A stretch of DNA of 64,000 nucleotides from an uncultured beta proteobacterium (GTDB lineage: Bacteria > Pseudomonadota > Gammaproteobacteria > Burkholderiales > Burkholderiaceae_C), in contig CAIKLM010000082.1 of the NCBI GenBank assembly GCA_903828235.1, forward strand, positions 1 to 64,000, in the 5' to 3' direction. Both the position numbers and the translations under genes were made by a program. Below are positions 24,715 through 35,920 of the stretch, piece after piece (position 1 is the first letter of the stretch; every line of letters begins with the position of its first letter). The notes under the pieces were generated by a model. The model was not told where the DNA came from, did not search any database, and saw only the letters and a program-made list of their open reading frames with translations.

Positions 24715-25541
24715 GCCCGCTGCAGGCCTTTTGGCGCGCGCTGGCCACCGTGACGCAGCCGCGCGTGTGGGGCTGGGCGCTGCCGCCGCTGGTGGTGGTG
24801 CTGCTGCTGGTGGGCACGCTTGGCTGGGCGCTGTGGGAACCCTCGCTGGACGCCGTACGCGCGCTGGTGGGCCGCTTCGAGCTGAGCGACGGCGTCTGGC
24901 GCTGGATGCACGACGCCGGCCTGGGCGGCTGGCGCACCGTGCTGGCGCCGATGGTGGTGGTGGTGCTGGCGCTGCCGCTGGTGCTGCTGCTCTCGCTGCT
25001 GGCGGTGGCGCTGCTGGCGGCGCCAGGCATCGCGCGGCACGTGGCCGGCCGCCGCCACCCGGCCCTGCAGGTGCGCGAGGGCTGCGGGCTGGTGCGCCGG
25101 CTGCTGTGGACGGCCGCCACCGCGCTGGCCGCGCTGCTGGCGCTGGTGGCGAGCCTGCCGCTGTGGCTGGTGCCGCCGCTGGTGCTGGTGCTGCCGCCGC
25201 TGATCTGGGGCTGGCTGGCGGCCCGCGTGCTGGGCTACCACGCGCTGGCCGTGCATGCCACGGCCGAGGAGCGGCGCCGCGTGCGCCGCGGCCGCCGCCT
25301 GGCGCTGTGGGCCATGGGCGTGGGCACCGGCTACCTGGCGCTGCTGCCGGCGCTGCTGTGGAGCCTGGGCAGCGTGGCCTTCGTGCTGGCGCCATTCTTC
25401 CTGTTGGCGGCGGCGTTCCTGTTCGTCGTCGTCTTCGTGTTCGCCGCGGCGTGGTTCGCGCACCTGGTGCTGGCCGAGCTGGCGGCGCTGCGGGCGCTGG
25501 AACCGGCGCCCGAGCCCCTCGTCGAAAGCCCTGCACCATGA
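24711..25541 (+). CDS. EI24 domain membrane protein
   Basis: This 276-residue protein begins at GTG 24711 on a 4-bp overlap with the desaturase gene. It starts MSPLQAFWRALATVTQPRVW, typical of the EI24/CysZ-like group, and has about six hydrophobic segments, including long Leu/Val runs around 24-43, 80-107, 131-165 and 205-255. Bacterial members of this family include sulfate permease CysZ, but many are uncharacterised. No cysteine-pathway genes lie nearby, so I do not assign sulfate transport. Confidence 0.75.
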   Translation: MSPLQAFWRALATVTQPRVWGWALPPLVVVLLLVGTLGWALWEPSLDAVRALVGRFELSDGVWRWMHDAGLGGWRTVLAPMVVVVLALPLVLLLSLLAVALLAAPGIARHVAGRRHPALQVREGCGLVRRLLWTAATALAALLALVASLPLWLVPPLVLVLPPLIWGWLAARVLGYHALAVHATAEERRRVRRGRRLALWAMGVGTGYLALLPALLWSLGSVAFVLAPFFLLAAAFLFVVVFVFAAAWFAHLVLAELAALRALEPAPEPLVESPAP

Positions 25542-26341
25542 ACATTGGACTGATCATCGTCGGCGACGAGATCCTCTCCGGCAAGCGCGCCGACAAGCAC
25601 CTGGCCAAGGTCATCGAGCTGCTCGCGGCGCGCGGCCTGGCGCTGTCGTGGGCGCGCTACGCGGGCGACGACCGCGCCCGCCTCACCGCCGACCTGCGCG
25701 ACGCCTTCGCCGGCGGCGAGCTGGTCTTCAGCTGCGGCGGCATCGGCGCCACGCCCGACGACCACACCCGGCAGTGCGCCGCCGCGGCGCTGGGCGTGGA
25801 ACTGGCGCTGCACCCCGAGGCGCGGGCGCTCATCCTGGAGCGCATGGCCGACGTCGCCCGCGAGCAGGGCCAGCCCTTCGAGCCCGAGCGGCCCGACAAC
25901 GTGCACCGCCTGAACATGGGCGTGTTCCCGGCGGGCAGCCGCATCATCCCCAACCCGTACAACAAGATCCCGGGCTTCAGCTGCGGCCACGTGCACTTCG
26001 TGCCGGGCTTCCCGGTGATGGCCTGGCCGATGATCGAGTGGGTGCTGGACACCCACTACCGCCCCCTGCACCGCGCCACGGTGGTGCGCGAGCGCTCGGT
26101 GATCGTGTTCGGTGCGATGGAGGCGGCGCTCACGCCGCTGATGGAGGACATCGAGGCCCGCTTCCCCGGCGTCAAGGTGTTCAGCCTGCCGAGCGTGGAC
26201 CACCCCCAGCACGGCCGCCACATCGAACTGGGCGTCAAGCCGGCGCAGCCGGGGCAGGGCGACGACGCGGCTGCCTTCGCCGCGCTGCGCCAGGGCCTGG
26301 TCGACTTTGGTGCCTCATTGGGCCCCGAAATGGTGCGTTGA
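25538..26341 (+). CDS. Molybdopterin-binding domain protein (CinA/MoaB-like)
   Basis: This 267-residue protein has the MoCF_biosynth fold: MNIGLIIVGDEILSGKRADKH, then DLRDAFAGGELVFSCGGIGATPDDHT, the pterin-binding GGIG and TPDD motifs. The middle has NPYNKIPGFSCGHVHFVPGFPVM. It corresponds to the N-terminal half of CinA without the nicotinamide-nucleotide amidase domain. Family members bind molybdopterin or hydrolyse ADP-ribose or FAD-like pyrophosphates. It starts on an ATGA overlap with the EI24 gene and is the last gene of the six-gene chain; the glnA promoter follows. Confidence 0.85.
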   Translation: MNIGLIIVGDEILSGKRADKHLAKVIELLAARGLALSWARYAGDDRARLTADLRDAFAGGELVFSCGGIGATPDDHTRQCAAAALGVELALHPEARALILERMADVAREQGQPFEPERPDNVHRLNMGVFPAGSRIIPNPYNKIPGFSCGHVHFVPGFPVMAWPMIEWVLDTHYRPLHRATVVRERSVIVFGAMEAALTPLMEDIEARFPGVKVFSLPSVDHPQHGRHIELGVKPAQPGQGDDAAAFAALRQGLVDFGASLGPEMVR

Positions 26342-26354
26342 CGCCCGTTCCGGC

Positions 26355-26369
26355 GCTCGTGAACGGTGC
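26355..26369. promoter_or_regulatory. Possible NtrC-binding site upstream of glnA
   Basis: GCTCG-TGAAC-GGTGC resembles the NtrC enhancer GCACY-N5-GGTGC. One half-site (GGTGC) is perfect, the other is poor. It lies 42 bp upstream of the sigma54 element, closer than most NtrC enhancers. Confidence 0.3.
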
Positions 26370-26409
26370 GCGCCGGTGCCCGCGCGGCCGGTCGGCGCCG
26401 GGCGGGGCA

Positions 26410-26425
26410 AGGCATGGTTTCTGCT
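26410..26425 (+). promoter_or_regulatory. Sigma54-type promoter of glnA
   Basis: AGGCATGGTTTCTGCT fits TGGCAYR-N4-TTGCW, with the invariant -24 GG (26411-26412) and -12 GC (26423-26424) at the correct 12-base register; the mismatches are the first base and one T. The predicted start is near 26437, about 80 bp before glnA. Confidence 0.65.
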
Positions 26426-26518
26426 ACAACCCTCGTGAGCCGCGCCGGGCCCAAGGGGCCCACGCACCGACTCCCACGACCACACCCCACCCCTCGAGCC
26501 CCGCTAGGAGAGATCTGA

Positions 26519-27934
26519 ATGGCAAAGACCGTTGCCGACGTGATGAAGATGGTGAAGGAGAACGAAGTCAAGTTCGTCGACTTCCGCTTCACCGACACCC
26601 GCGGCAAGGAACAGCACGTGAGCGTGCCCGTTTCGCACTTCGACGAAGACAAGTTCACGGCCGGCCACGCCTTTGACGGCAGCTCCATCGCCGGCTGGAA
26701 GGGCATCGAAGCGTCGGACATGCTGCTCATGCCCGATCCCAACACGGCCAACATCGACCCGTTCTTCGAAGAGCCGACGCTGATCCTGACCTGCGACGTG
26801 CTCGAGCCGGGCGACGGCAAGCCCTACGAGCGCGACCCGCGCAGCCTGGCCAAGCGCGCCGAGGCCTACCTGAAGGCCAGCGGCATCGGTGACGCGGCCT
26901 ACTTCGGCCCCGAGCCCGAGTTCTTCATCTTCGACCAGGTCAAGTGGCAGGTCGACATGTCCGGCTGCTTCGTGAAGGTCAGCTCCGAAGAGGCGCCCTG
27001 GAGCACCGGCGCCGATTTCGAAGGCGGCAACATGGGCCACCGCCCGGCCCTCAAGGGCGGCTACTTCCCGGTGCCGCCGGTCGACAGCTTCCAGGACATG
27101 CGCTCGGAGATGTGCCTGATCCTCGAGAGCCTGGGCATCCCGGTCGAGGTGCACCACCACGAGGTGGCGGCCCCCGGCCAGAACGAGATCGGCACCAAGT
27201 TCAGCACGCTGGTGCAGCGCGCCGACTGGCTGCAGCTGCAGAAGTACGTGATCCACAACGTGGCCCACGCCTACGGCAAGACGGCCACCTTCATGCCCAA
27301 GCCCATCGTCGGCGACAACGGCAGCGGCATGCACGTGCACCAGAGCGTGTGGAAGGACGGCAAGAACCTGTTCGCCGGCGACGGCTACGCGGGCCTGTCG
27401 GAGTTCGCGCTGTACTACATCGGCGGCATCATCAAGCACGCCCGTGCGCTGAACGCCATCACCAACCCCGGCACCAACAGCTACAAGCGCCTGGTGCCCG
27501 GCTTCGAGGCGCCGGTGAAGCTGGCCTACTCGGCGCGCAACCGCTCGGCCTCGATCCGCATCCCCTACGTCAGCAACCCCAAGGGCCGCCGCATCGAGGC
27601 GCGCTTCCCCGATCCCCTGTGCAACCCGTACCTGGGCTTCGCGGCGATGCTGATGGCGGGCCTGGACGGCGTCGAGAACAAGATCCACCCGGGCGAGGCC
27701 GCCACGAAGGACCTGTACCACCTGCCGCCCGAAGAGGACGCGAAGATCCCGACCGTCTGCCACAGCCTGGACCAGGCGCTGGACTACCTGGACAAGGGCC
27801 GCGCCTTCCTGACCAAGGGCGGCGTGTTCACCGACGCCTACATCGACGCCTACATCGAGCTGAAGATGCAGGAGGTCACGCGCTTCCGCATGACCACGCA
27901 CCCGCTCGAGTTCGACATGTACTACTCGCTGTGA
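26519..27934 (+). CDS. glnA: Glutamine synthetase type I
   Basis: This 471-residue GSI makes glutamine from glutamate, ammonia and ATP. The beta-grasp [15 protein letters not shown] leads the protein. The catalytic motifs are [39 protein letters not shown] and RSASIRIP, ending in [19 protein letters not shown]. The adenylylation Tyr400 lies in [11 protein letters not shown], so GlnE-type regulation is expected. A GGAG ribosome site precedes ATG 26519 and a sigma54-type promoter lies upstream. It is separated from ntrB/ntrC, which control it, by one DUF4124 gene. Confidence 0.97.
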   Translation: MAKTVADVMKMVKENEVKFVDFRFTDTRGKEQHVSVPVSHFDEDKFTAGHAFDGSSIAGWKGIEASDMLLMPDPNTANIDPFFEEPTLILTCDVLEPGDGKPYERDPRSLAKRAEAYLKASGIGDAAYFGPEPEFFIFDQVKWQVDMSGCFVKVSSEEAPWSTGADFEGGNMGHRPALKGGYFPVPPVDSFQDMRSEMCLILESLGIPVEVHHHEVAAPGQNEIGTKFSTLVQRADWLQLQKYVIHNVAHAYGKTATFMPKPIVGDNGSGMHVHQSVWKDGKNLFAGDGYAGLSEFALYYIGGIIKHARALNAITNPGTNSYKRLVPGFEAPVKLAYSARNRSASIRIPYVSNPKGRRIEARFPDPLCNPYLGFAAMLMAGLDGVENKIHPGEAATKDLYHLPPEEDAKIPTVCHSLDQALDYLDKGRAFLTKGGVFTDAYIDAYIELKMQEVTRFRMTTHPLEFDMYYSL

Positions 27935-27966
27935 CGCCCGCGCCGGCCCCGGGGGCCGGCATCCGT

Positions 27967-27998
27967 GGAAACGGCCCCCCCTGGGGCCGTTTCCTTTT
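27967..27998 (+). terminator. Rho-independent terminator after glnA
   Basis: A perfect 12-bp stem GGAAACGGCCCC / GGGGCCGTTTCC with a 4-base loop is followed by TTTT. Another GC hairpin (CCGGCCCC / GGGGCCGG) lies just before it. Confidence 0.9.
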
Positions 27999-28033
27999 GG
28001 CGACGCCCGCCCCGGCTGGGCCACAATCCCGCC

Positions 28034-28576
28034 ATGCGCTTCCACGCCCCCCGTGCCGCCGCCTGGTTGCTGCCCGCCGCGGTGTTGACCACGGCGCCGG
28101 CCCTGGCCCAGGACCCGCGCCCCGTCTACCGCTGCCCCGGCCCGCCGGTGCTCTACACCGACGCGCTGTCGGCCGACGAGGCGCGCAGCCGCAACTGCCG
28201 CACCATCGATGGCGCCAGCGTCACCGTGGTGCAGGCGCCGCGGCGGCCGGCGCAGGCCCCTGCGTCTGCGGCTGCCCCGGCCCCGGGTGCGGCCCCGGCC
28301 GCGCGCCCGCCGGGCGACACGCGCATCGACCCGGCCGCGCAGCGCGCGCGCGACGCCGACGCCCGCCGCATCCTGCAGGAGGAACTGCAGCGCGAGGAGC
28401 AGCGCCTGGCGCAGCTGCGTGCCGAGTTCAAAAACGGCGAGCCCGAGCGCCGCGGCGACGAGCGCAACTTCGCCCGCTATCAGGAGCGCGTGGCCGAGAT
28501 GCGTGCCGCGATCCAGCGCAAGGAGGCCGACATCGCGGCGCTCAAGCGCGAGCTGGGCAAGCTCGCGCCGCCCTGA
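28034..28576 (+). CDS. DUF4124 domain exported protein
   Basis: This 180-residue protein has a signal peptide (RAAAWLLPAAVLTTAPALAQ) and a short DUF4124-like segment with VYRCPGPPVLYTDALSADEA and two Cys residues (in YRCPG and RNCRT), which could form a disulphide. A Pro/Ala-rich linker follows, then a long charged C-terminal helix (ILQEELQREEQRLAQLRAEF, later KEADIAALKRELGKL), probably coiled-coil. The function of the family is unknown. ATG 28034 has a CACAAT hexamer six bases upstream. It sits between glnA and ntrB as in several Burkholderiales, which suggests conserved placement. Confidence 0.75.
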   Translation: MRFHAPRAAAWLLPAAVLTTAPALAQDPRPVYRCPGPPVLYTDALSADEARSRNCRTIDGASVTVVQAPRRPAQAPASAAAPAPGAAPAARPPGDTRIDPAAQRARDADARRILQEELQREEQRLAQLRAEFKNGEPERRGDERNFARYQERVAEMRAAIQRKEADIAALKRELGKLAPP

Positions 28577-28598
28577 CCCCGGCCCGCCGGGCCCGCCG

Positions 28599-29681
28599 AT
28601 GACCCCCGCCAGCCCCGAGGCCTACGCCGACGTCGAGCGTTTCGACGCCTTCGACCAGCTGGCCACCATGGTGGCGCTCGTGCACGCCGAGGGCCACGTG
28701 CTGCGCGTCAATGCCGCGCTCGAGAACACGCTGGCGGCATCGCGCCGCTCGCTGCAGCGCGGCTCGCTGCTCGACTGGCTGGCCGACGCCGCGCCCATGC
28801 GCGACACCCTGGCCGCGGTGGCCGGCAACCAGGTGGCCACCAGCCGCTTCGACACCCACCTGCGCCGCGCTGGTGCCAACGACCTGCCGGTGCACGCCAT
28901 CGTCACGCAGTCCGACCTGCCGGGCTGCGTGCTGGTGGAGCTGATCGAGATCGAGCAACAGACGCGACTGGACCGCGAGGAGCGGGCTCAGACGCTGGCG
29001 CAGAGCAGCAAGGACTTGGTCCGCAACCTGGCGCACGAGATCAAGAATCCCTTGGGCGGCATCCGCGGCGCGGCGCAGCTGCTGCAGATGGAGGTGAACT
29101 CGCGCGAGCTCACCGAATACACGCAGGTCATCATCCACGAGGCCGACCGCCTGCAGGCCTTGGTGGACCGGCTGCTCGCGCCGCACCGCCGCCCGCACGT
29201 GGTGGCCGACGTCAACATCCACGAGGTCTGCGAGCGCGTGCGCGCGCTGGTGCTGGCCGAGCACCCGCGCGGCCTGACGGTGGTGCGCGACTACGACGCC
29301 AGCATCCCCGAGTTCCGCGGCGATCGCGAGCAGCTCATCCAGGCCGTGCTGAACATCGCCCACAACGCCACGCAGGCGCTGGCCGAGCGCATCGCCGCCG
29401 GCAGCGCAGAGCTGCGGCTGCGCACGCGGGTGGCGCGCCAGGTCACGTTCGGTCGTCAGCGCTTCCGTCTGGCACTGGAATTGCATATCGAGGACAACGG
29501 CCCCGGCGTGCCCGAGGACATCCGCGAGCGCATCTTCCACCCCCTGGTCAGCGGGCGCGAGGGCGGCAGCGGACTCGGGCTGACGCTGGCGCAGACCTTC
29601 GTGCAGCAGCACAGCGGCACGATCGACTGCGACAGCGTGCCGGGGCGGACGGTGTTCAAGATCCTGATTCCACTGCCCTGA
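28599..29681 (+). CDS. glnL: Nitrogen regulation sensor kinase NtrB
   Basis: This 360-residue cytoplasmic histidine kinase/phosphatase phosphorylates NtrC under nitrogen limitation. Residues 12-110 form a PAS sensor. The phospho-acceptor is His146 in RNLAHEIKNPLGGI. The ATP-binding HATPase domain has the N box NIAHNATQAL, then DNGPGVP and the G box GREGGSGLGLTL. No membrane helix is seen. The start at 28599 leaves 22 bp after the DUF4124 stop. ntrC follows after 43 bp. PII (GlnB), its usual controller, is not in the window. Confidence 0.95.
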   Translation: MTPASPEAYADVERFDAFDQLATMVALVHAEGHVLRVNAALENTLAASRRSLQRGSLLDWLADAAPMRDTLAAVAGNQVATSRFDTHLRRAGANDLPVHAIVTQSDLPGCVLVELIEIEQQTRLDREERAQTLAQSSKDLVRNLAHEIKNPLGGIRGAAQLLQMEVNSRELTEYTQVIIHEADRLQALVDRLLAPHRRPHVVADVNIHEVCERVRALVLAEHPRGLTVVRDYDASIPEFRGDREQLIQAVLNIAHNATQALAERIAAGSAELRLRTRVARQVTFGRQRFRLALELHIEDNGPGVPEDIRERIFHPLVSGREGGSGLGLTLAQTFVQQHSGTIDCDSVPGRTVFKILIPLP

Positions 29682-29724
29682 GGCCACGTTGGCCCCCGGG
29701 CGCAACAGGGAGCGCGGAAGGCTG

Positions 29725-31230
<1,506 letters not shown>

Positions 31231-31233
<3 letters not shown>

Positions 31234-31408
31234 CGGCCCCCAGGCTGCGGGCGCTGCGCGTCCTCGCCACCCCCCGAGGGGGCTCGACGCGGACCGGGGG
31301 ACCCGGATCCGCGTCGGGTTGACGGCCCCCAGGCTGCGGGCGCTGCGCGTCCTCGCCTCCCCCCGAGGGGGCTCGACGCGGACCGGGAGACCCGGATCCG
31401 CGTCGGGT
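31231..31408. repeat. 89-bp tandem duplication of a GC-rich dispersed repeat
   Basis: Two copies (31231-31319 and 31320-31408) differ at about two positions. Each begins TGACGGCCCCCAGGCT and contains CCCCCCGAGGGGG and a near-perfect inverted repeat GACGCGGACCGGG / CCCGGATCCGCGTC. The first copy includes the ntrC stop and the second ends one base before the xth stop, so the array fills the convergent gap and could act as a bidirectional terminator. The core resembles the reverse complement of the repeat at 38065-38143. Confidence 0.85.
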
Positions 31409-31409
31409 G

Positions 31410-32195
31410 TCAGGCGTCGGCCAGCGTCAAGATCACCGGCGCGTGGTCGCTGGGCCGCTCGTTCTTTCGCGGCGCCTTGTCGATGGCGCAGGCGGTGACG
31501 GCGGGCTTGAGCGCCTCGGAGACCAGGATGTGGTCGATGCGCAGACCCTGGTTCTTGCGGAAGGCCAGCATGCGGTAATCCCACCATGAGTACAGCTTGG
31601 GCGGCTGCTCGAACAGCCGGAAGGCATCGACCAGCCCCAGCGCCAGCAGGCGCTGGAACTGCGCGCGCTCCTCGGCCGTGAGGTGGATGGTGCCGGCCAG
31701 GCCCACCGGGTCCCAGGCGTCGCGGTCCTCGGGGGCGATGTTGAAGTCGCCCATCAGCACCAGGCGCGGGTGGGCCGCCAGCTCGGCCTGTACGAAGCCG
31801 TGCAGCGCGTCGAGCCAGGCCATCTTGTAGGCGAACTTGTCGCTGTCGGGCGCCTGCCCGTTGGGAAAGTAGCCGCCGATGACGCGCACGGCGGCATCGC
31901 CCGAGCCCACGGTGCCGGTGATCACGCGCGCCTGCTCGTCGGCAAAGCCGGGGATGTTGCGCACCACGTCGGCAGCCGCGCCGCCGCGGCTGAGCAGGGC
32001 CACGCCGTTGTAGGTCTTCTGGCCGTGGAACGCCACGGCGTAGCCGGCCGCCTCGATCTCGGCGGCGGGGAACTTGTCGTCGCTGAGCTTGGTTTCCTGC
32101 AGCACCACCGCGTCCACGGGGTTGGCCGTGAGCCACGCCAGCAGCTGCGGCAGGCGTACGGCCAGGGAGTTGACGTTCCAGGTGGCGAGTTTCAT
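31410..32195 (-). CDS. xth: Exodeoxyribonuclease III
   Basis: This 261-residue endonuclease/exonuclease/phosphatase-fold enzyme repairs abasic sites and degrades 3' ends. It starts MKLATWNVNSLAVRLPQLL. Motifs include LQETKLSDDKFP (metal Glu), YFPNGQAP, LMGDFNIAPEDRD (Asp-Asn pair), DYRMLAFRKNQGLRIDHIL and the terminal SDHAPVI (catalytic His). Start 32195 is the ATG overlapping the folA stop by 4 bp; the longer in-frame extension to 32276 lies inside folA. With folA it forms the end of the reverse-strand box transcript. Confidence 0.93.
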   Translation of the reverse strand: MKLATWNVNSLAVRLPQLLAWLTANPVDAVVLQETKLSDDKFPAAEIEAAGYAVAFHGQKTYNGVALLSRGGAAADVVRNIPGFADEQARVITGTVGSGDAAVRVIGGYFPNGQAPDSDKFAYKMAWLDALHGFVQAELAAHPRLVLMGDFNIAPEDRDAWDPVGLAGTIHLTAEERAQFQRLLALGLVDAFRLFEQPPKLYSWWDYRMLAFRKNQGLRIDHILVSEALKPAVTACAIDKAPRKNERPSDHAPVILTLADA

Positions 32196-32689
32196 CGGCG
32201 GCGGTAGGTCACGAAGCTGAACGCGGGCGTGGCCGGCACGTCCAGCGCCGGCTGCACGCGTTGTACCTCGATCCACTGCGCGGGGTCGACGGGCGGGAAG
32301 CGCACGTCGCCGTCGAGTGCGGCCTGCACCTCGGTGAGCACCAGTTCGCCGGCGCGCGGCAGCGCCAGCGCGTACAGCTCGCCGCCGCCGATGACGAAGA
32401 CGCGCGGTGCGTCCTGCGCCAGGGCCAGCGCGGCATCCAGGCTGGTGGCCGTCTCGGCGCCTTCGGCGGCGTAGCCCGGCTGCCGCGTGACGACGATGTT
32501 GCGCCGCCCCGGCAGCGGGCGGAACCGCGCCGGCAGCGACTCCCAGGTCTTGCGGCCCATGACCACCGGGGCGCCCATCGTCGTGTCGCGAAAGTGCTTC
32601 GCGTCGGCGCCGTGGCGGAACACCAGCCCGTTGTCGCGGCCGATGACGCCGTTGGCGGCCACGGCCGCCACGAGCACCACTTCGGCCAC
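32192..32689 (-). CDS. folA: Dihydrofolate reductase
   Basis: This 165-residue DHFR reduces dihydrofolate with NADPH. It has VAAVAANGVIGRDNGLVF, then PVVMGRKTWESLP, the cofactor loop IVVTRQPGY and VFVIGGGELYALALP, ending FSFVTYRRR. The substrate Asp of enteric DHFRs (Asp27) aligns with an acidic position in HGADAKHFRDTT. The start is GTG at 32689, four bases after the 3-oxoadipyl-CoA thiolase stop, and it overlaps the xth start (ATGA). thyA, its common neighbour, is absent from the window. Expression may be tied to the box operon unless an internal promoter exists. Confidence 0.93.
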   Translation of the reverse strand: MAEVVLVAAVAANGVIGRDNGLVFRHGADAKHFRDTTMGAPVVMGRKTWESLPARFRPLPGRRNIVVTRQPGYAAEGAETATSLDAALALAQDAPRVFVIGGGELYALALPRAGELVLTEVQAALDGDVRFPPVDPAQWIEVQRVQPALDVPATPAFSFVTYRRR

Positions 32690-32693
32690 GCGA

Positions 32694-33892
<1,199 letters not shown>

Positions 33893-33896
<4 letters not shown>

Positions 33897-34348
33897 GGGG
33901 CGGGGTCTCCAGGGGCAGGCAGGTCGAACAGGCTGGTGGCCTCGACGTCGAGCACCTCGGTGCCGTGCTGGTTGAACATCTGCCAGCGCCAGCGCAGGAT
34001 GCCCAGCGAGCCCTGGCTGCGCGAGCGGCGCGTCTCCAGCACGGTGATCTTCAGGCGCAGCTCGTCGCCGGGGCGCACCGGGTGCAGCCAGCGCAGCGAG
34101 CTCAGGCCGGGCGACGCGAAGGACTCGCTGCCCTCCAGCGCCACCTGCACGGCCAGCCGCATGGCCAGGCCGCAGGTCTGCCAGCCGCTGGCGATGAGCC
34201 CGCCGTGGCGGCCGGCGTTGGCGCGCTCCAGGTCGACGTGGAACCACTGCGGGTCGTACTGGCGCGCGAAGGCCACGATCTCCTCGGCGCTGATGCCCAC
34301 GGGGCCGGCCTCGATGACCTGCCCGGGATGGAATTCGGCGAACTTCAT
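33893..34348 (-). CDS. MaoC-like hot-dog dehydratase
   Basis: This 151-residue single hot-dog protein has the R-hydratase signature: FHPGQVIEAGPVGISAEEIV, FARQYDPQWFHVD (catalytic Asp and His), then GLIASGWQTCGLAMRL and VRPGDELRLKITVLETR. The family adds water to or removes it from enoyl-CoA. It overlaps the dehydrogenase stop and the thiolase start by 4 bp each, so it is a true member of the ring-cleavage lower pathway. It may hydrate 2,3-dehydroadipyl-CoA, a step also open to the neighbouring crotonase-fold protein. The upstream in-frame extension to 34792 lies in another gene. Confidence 0.85.
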
Positions 34349-35886
34349 GGCGCGCGATTGTGGCGGTCGGCCCGCGCGCGGCGCTGCAGCCAGGGGCTGG
34401 TGCGGTAGCGCTCGCCGCGGTAGCAGCCGTCCAGTGCCTGCAACAGGGCCACGACCTCGGCCGCGCTCCAGCGCGCCAGCCACTCGAAGGGGCCGGCGGG
34501 GTAGTTCACGCCCAGCTTCATGGCGGCGTCGGCGCCAGCCGCGTCGCACACGCCCTGCAGCACCGCGTCGGCGGCCTCGTTCACGAGCATGGCCACCGTG
34601 CGCGCCACCACGAGGCCGGGCGTGTCGGCCACGCTCACCGGCGCGAAGCCCAGCGCCTGCAGCCAGCCCGCGGCGTGCGCGTGCCAAGCCGCGCCCGCGC
34701 CGGGGTTCACGGCATAGGCCAGCGCCGCGGGTTCGGCGTGCAGCGGGCGGTCGAACACGGCGACGTCGTCGACGCCGTTGTCGGCCGCCCACTCGGCCGC
34801 CGTGGGGCCGCTGGTGAGCACCAGCCGCGCACCGTCGACGGCCAGCCCCGTCCAGCCGCTGGAAGGCCGGCGTGCCGGGCCGAAGCCCTGCGTCGCCAGC
34901 GCGGCGGCGGCGCGTTCGGCCAGCGCGTCGGCAATGGCGCCGCTGCCGTGAACGGTGACCTCGCGCGCGGCGGCCACGGCGCGCGCGGCGCCGCCGGCGT
35001 CCGTCGCGGGCAGGGCAGGGGCGCCGGCCGGGTGGGCGTAGAAGCCGCGGCCGCTCTTGCGGCCCAGCAGGCCGCCGGCCACCATCTCGGCCTGCACGAG
35101 GCTGGGCGCGAAGCGCTTGTCGAAGAAGTTGGCCTCGTACACGGACTTCGTGACCGCGAAGTTGGTGTCGTGGCCGATCAGGTCCATCAGCTCGCAGGGC
35201 CCCATGCGGAAGCCGGCGCCGCGCAGGCAGGCGTCCAGGGCCTCGGGCGCCGCGGCCTGCTCCAGCAGCAGCGCCAGCGCCTCGGCGTAGAACGGCCGCG
35301 CGATGCGGTTGACGATGAAGCCGGGCGTGCTCTTCGCGTGCACCGGCACCTTGCCCCAGGCCTTGCCGAGCTCGAAGACGGTGGCGGCCACGGCGGGCTC
35401 GGTCCGCAGGCCCGACACCACCTCCACCAGCTTCATCAGCGGCACGGGGTTGAAGAAGTGCATGCCCACCAGCCGGCCGGGGTGCTTCAGCCCGTTGGCG
35501 ATGGCCGTGACGCTGATCGACGAGGTGTTGGTGGCGAGGATGGCGTCGTCGCCCAGCAGCGCCTCGAGGTCGCGGAAGAGGGCGCGCTTGGCGGCGAGAT
35601 CTTCGACGATGGCCTCGATCGCGATGCGGGCGCCGTCGGCCTGCGCCAGCTGCTCGATGGGCGTGATGCGGGCAAGCGTGGCGGCCGCGGACTCGGCGGT
35701 GAGCTTGCCCTTGGCGACGAGGCCGTCGAGGGTGGCCCCCAGCTTGCCCTTGGCCTCCGCGGCGGCGCCGGGGCGGGCGTCGTGCAGCTTCACCGGGTGC
35801 CCGGCCTGCGCGGCCACCTGGGCGATGCCGGCGCCCATGATGCCGGCGCCGATGACGACGATGGGGGTGTTGTTCGGTGCGCTCAT
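34345..35886 (-). CDS. 3-hydroxyacyl-CoA dehydrogenase (3-hydroxyadipyl-CoA type)
   Basis: This 513-residue two-part enzyme resembles PaaH/PaaC/HbdA. The NAD motif VVIGAGIMGAGIAQVAAQAG is near the start, then TNTSSISVTAIA and HFFNPVPLMKLVEVV (catalytic His), with the STPGFIVNRIARPF helix. A second, duplicated C-terminal domain follows (about residues 290-513, with TPGLVVARTVAMLVNEAADA). It oxidises 3-hydroxyadipyl-CoA to 3-oxoadipyl-CoA in this operon. I start at 35886 (MSAPNNTPIV), since 28 upstream in-frame residues extend through the gap toward the hydratase gene. Confidence 0.9.
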   Translation of the reverse strand: MSAPNNTPIVVIGAGIMGAGIAQVAAQAGHPVKLHDARPGAAAEAKGKLGATLDGLVAKGKLTAESAAATLARITPIEQLAQADGARIAIEAIVEDLAAKRALFRDLEALLGDDAILATNTSSISVTAIANGLKHPGRLVGMHFFNPVPLMKLVEVVSGLRTEPAVAATVFELGKAWGKVPVHAKSTPGFIVNRIARPFYAEALALLLEQAAAPEALDACLRGAGFRMGPCELMDLIGHDTNFAVTKSVYEANFFDKRFAPSLVQAEMVAGGLLGRKSGRGFYAHPAGAPALPATDAGGAARAVAAAREVTVHGSGAIADALAERAAAALATQGFGPARRPSSGWTGLAVDGARLVLTSGPTAAEWAADNGVDDVAVFDRPLHAEPAALAYAVNPGAGAAWHAHAAGWLQALGFAPVSVADTPGLVVARTVAMLVNEAADAVLQGVCDAAGADAAMKLGVNYPAGPFEWLARWSAAEVVALLQALDGCYRGERYRTSPWLQRRARADRHNRAP

Positions 35887-35920
35887 GGTCGTGGTGTCGT
35901 CGGGGTGGCGTTGGCGCCGC

